IMG/VR virus record: IMGVR_UViG_3300017743_000157
Location: 1-21,968 of that record
Direction: 5' to 3' (one strand)
Length of the DNA: 21,968 nt
Source of the DNA: a virus
The translations under genes and the position numbers were made by a program. Below are positions 21,756 through 21,968 of the stretch, in pieces (positions within the stretch are counted from its first letter, which is position 1; each line of letters starts with the position of its first letter). The notes beneath the pieces were generated by a model that was given only the letters and a program-made list of their open reading frames with translations, did no database searches and was not told where the DNA came from.

Positions 21756-21968
21756 TTACTCTTGGAAGATAAAGAAGTTGTTAGCACCTAAAGTACAAAC
21801 AGCTCTCTCTGACAAGAAGTTTACTTGCATGTTATCAACATCACTTGTCATTGCACCACCAGCTGAACCAGTAATCCAAGTCTTGTAACGTCTGTCTTCT
21901 GTTTCAGAAGCTCTATATCTAACATGTAAGAAAGGTCTCTTAGCGTTTTTACCAAGGATTTGGTCATA
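21756..21968 (-). CDS. Major capsid protein, C-terminal 70 residues (truncated by window edge)
   Basis: Only the 3' end is present: an open minus-strand frame entering at the right edge and stopping at TAA 21756-21758. It reads YDQILGKNAKRPFLHVRYRA, then RRYKTWITGSAGGAMTSDVD, and ends SERAVCTLGANNFFIFQE. The ending (R-Y-x-T-W-I-T-G-S-A-G-G-A ... L-S-E-R-x-V-x-T-L-G-A-N-N-F-F) matches what I remember of major capsid (HK97-fold) proteins of marine Bacteroidota phages. The strong terminator directly behind it and its place at the head of the structural run agree with a highly expressed capsid gene. The fold itself cannot be judged from this fragment. Confidence 0.65.
   Translation of the reverse strand, partial: YDQILGKNAKRPFLHVRYRASETEDRRYKTWITGSAGGAMTSDVDNMQVNFLSERAVCTLGANNFFIFQE

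Overview
The window looks like the virion-morphogenesis half of a tailed phage with a short, podovirus-like tail that infects a Bacteroidota host, probably a marine flavobacterium. The evidence is low GC, tightly packed same-strand genes, start sites without Shine-Dalgarno sequences, and repeated copies of the Bacteroidota -7 promoter element TAnnTTTG in the intergenic gaps. Several proteins (the 304-aa connector, the 361/1521-aa tail-hub pair, the 273-aa appendage protein, the capsid C-terminus) also resemble, from memory, families seen in environmental Bacteroidota phages and crAss-like relatives. The portal, terminase and lysis genes that would settle the classification are not in view. No RNA gene, CRISPR array, insertion sequence or integrase was seen.

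Nearly everything reads on the minus strand, so transcription runs from right to left. At 21968-20356 is the head end: the C-terminus of the major capsid protein, a strong terminator, a 250-aa conserved protein, two small related proteins (91 and 80 aa) and a second terminator. At 20272-12991 are the connector and tail-hub genes: a 236-aa and a 304-aa neck protein, then a tail-hub ('stabilisation/muzzle'-like) protein that appears here as two genes (361 + 1521 aa), with about 185 extra residues ending the first piece. These genes are joined by stop-start junctions of one or two bases. At 12979-8529 are the appendage and accessory genes: a 436-aa Cys-containing fibre-like protein, a GT60-type (Skp1-GlcNAc-transferase-like) glycosyltransferase, a 174-aa protein ending in a Pro/Thr stalk, a 273-aa appendage protein and a GNAT-fold protein. 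At 8527-525 is a coupled trio (267, 627 and 1770 aa) resembling internal/ejected virion proteins. A small basic protein closes the run.

The left end (1-357) is a strand switch. Two tiny plus-strand genes, one of them a 28-residue membrane peptide, converge on the minus-strand structural block and overlap it by 24 bases.

The most interesting points are: (i) a GT60 glycosyltransferase with its own near-perfect Bacteroidota promoter, directly upstream of a protein ending in a mucin-like Pro/Thr tail, suggesting virion O-glycosylation; (ii) the tail-hub gene split in two, exactly where an extra domain is present; (iii) TAnnTTTG boxes in six minus-strand gaps, one overlapping a terminator and settling a disputed start codon.
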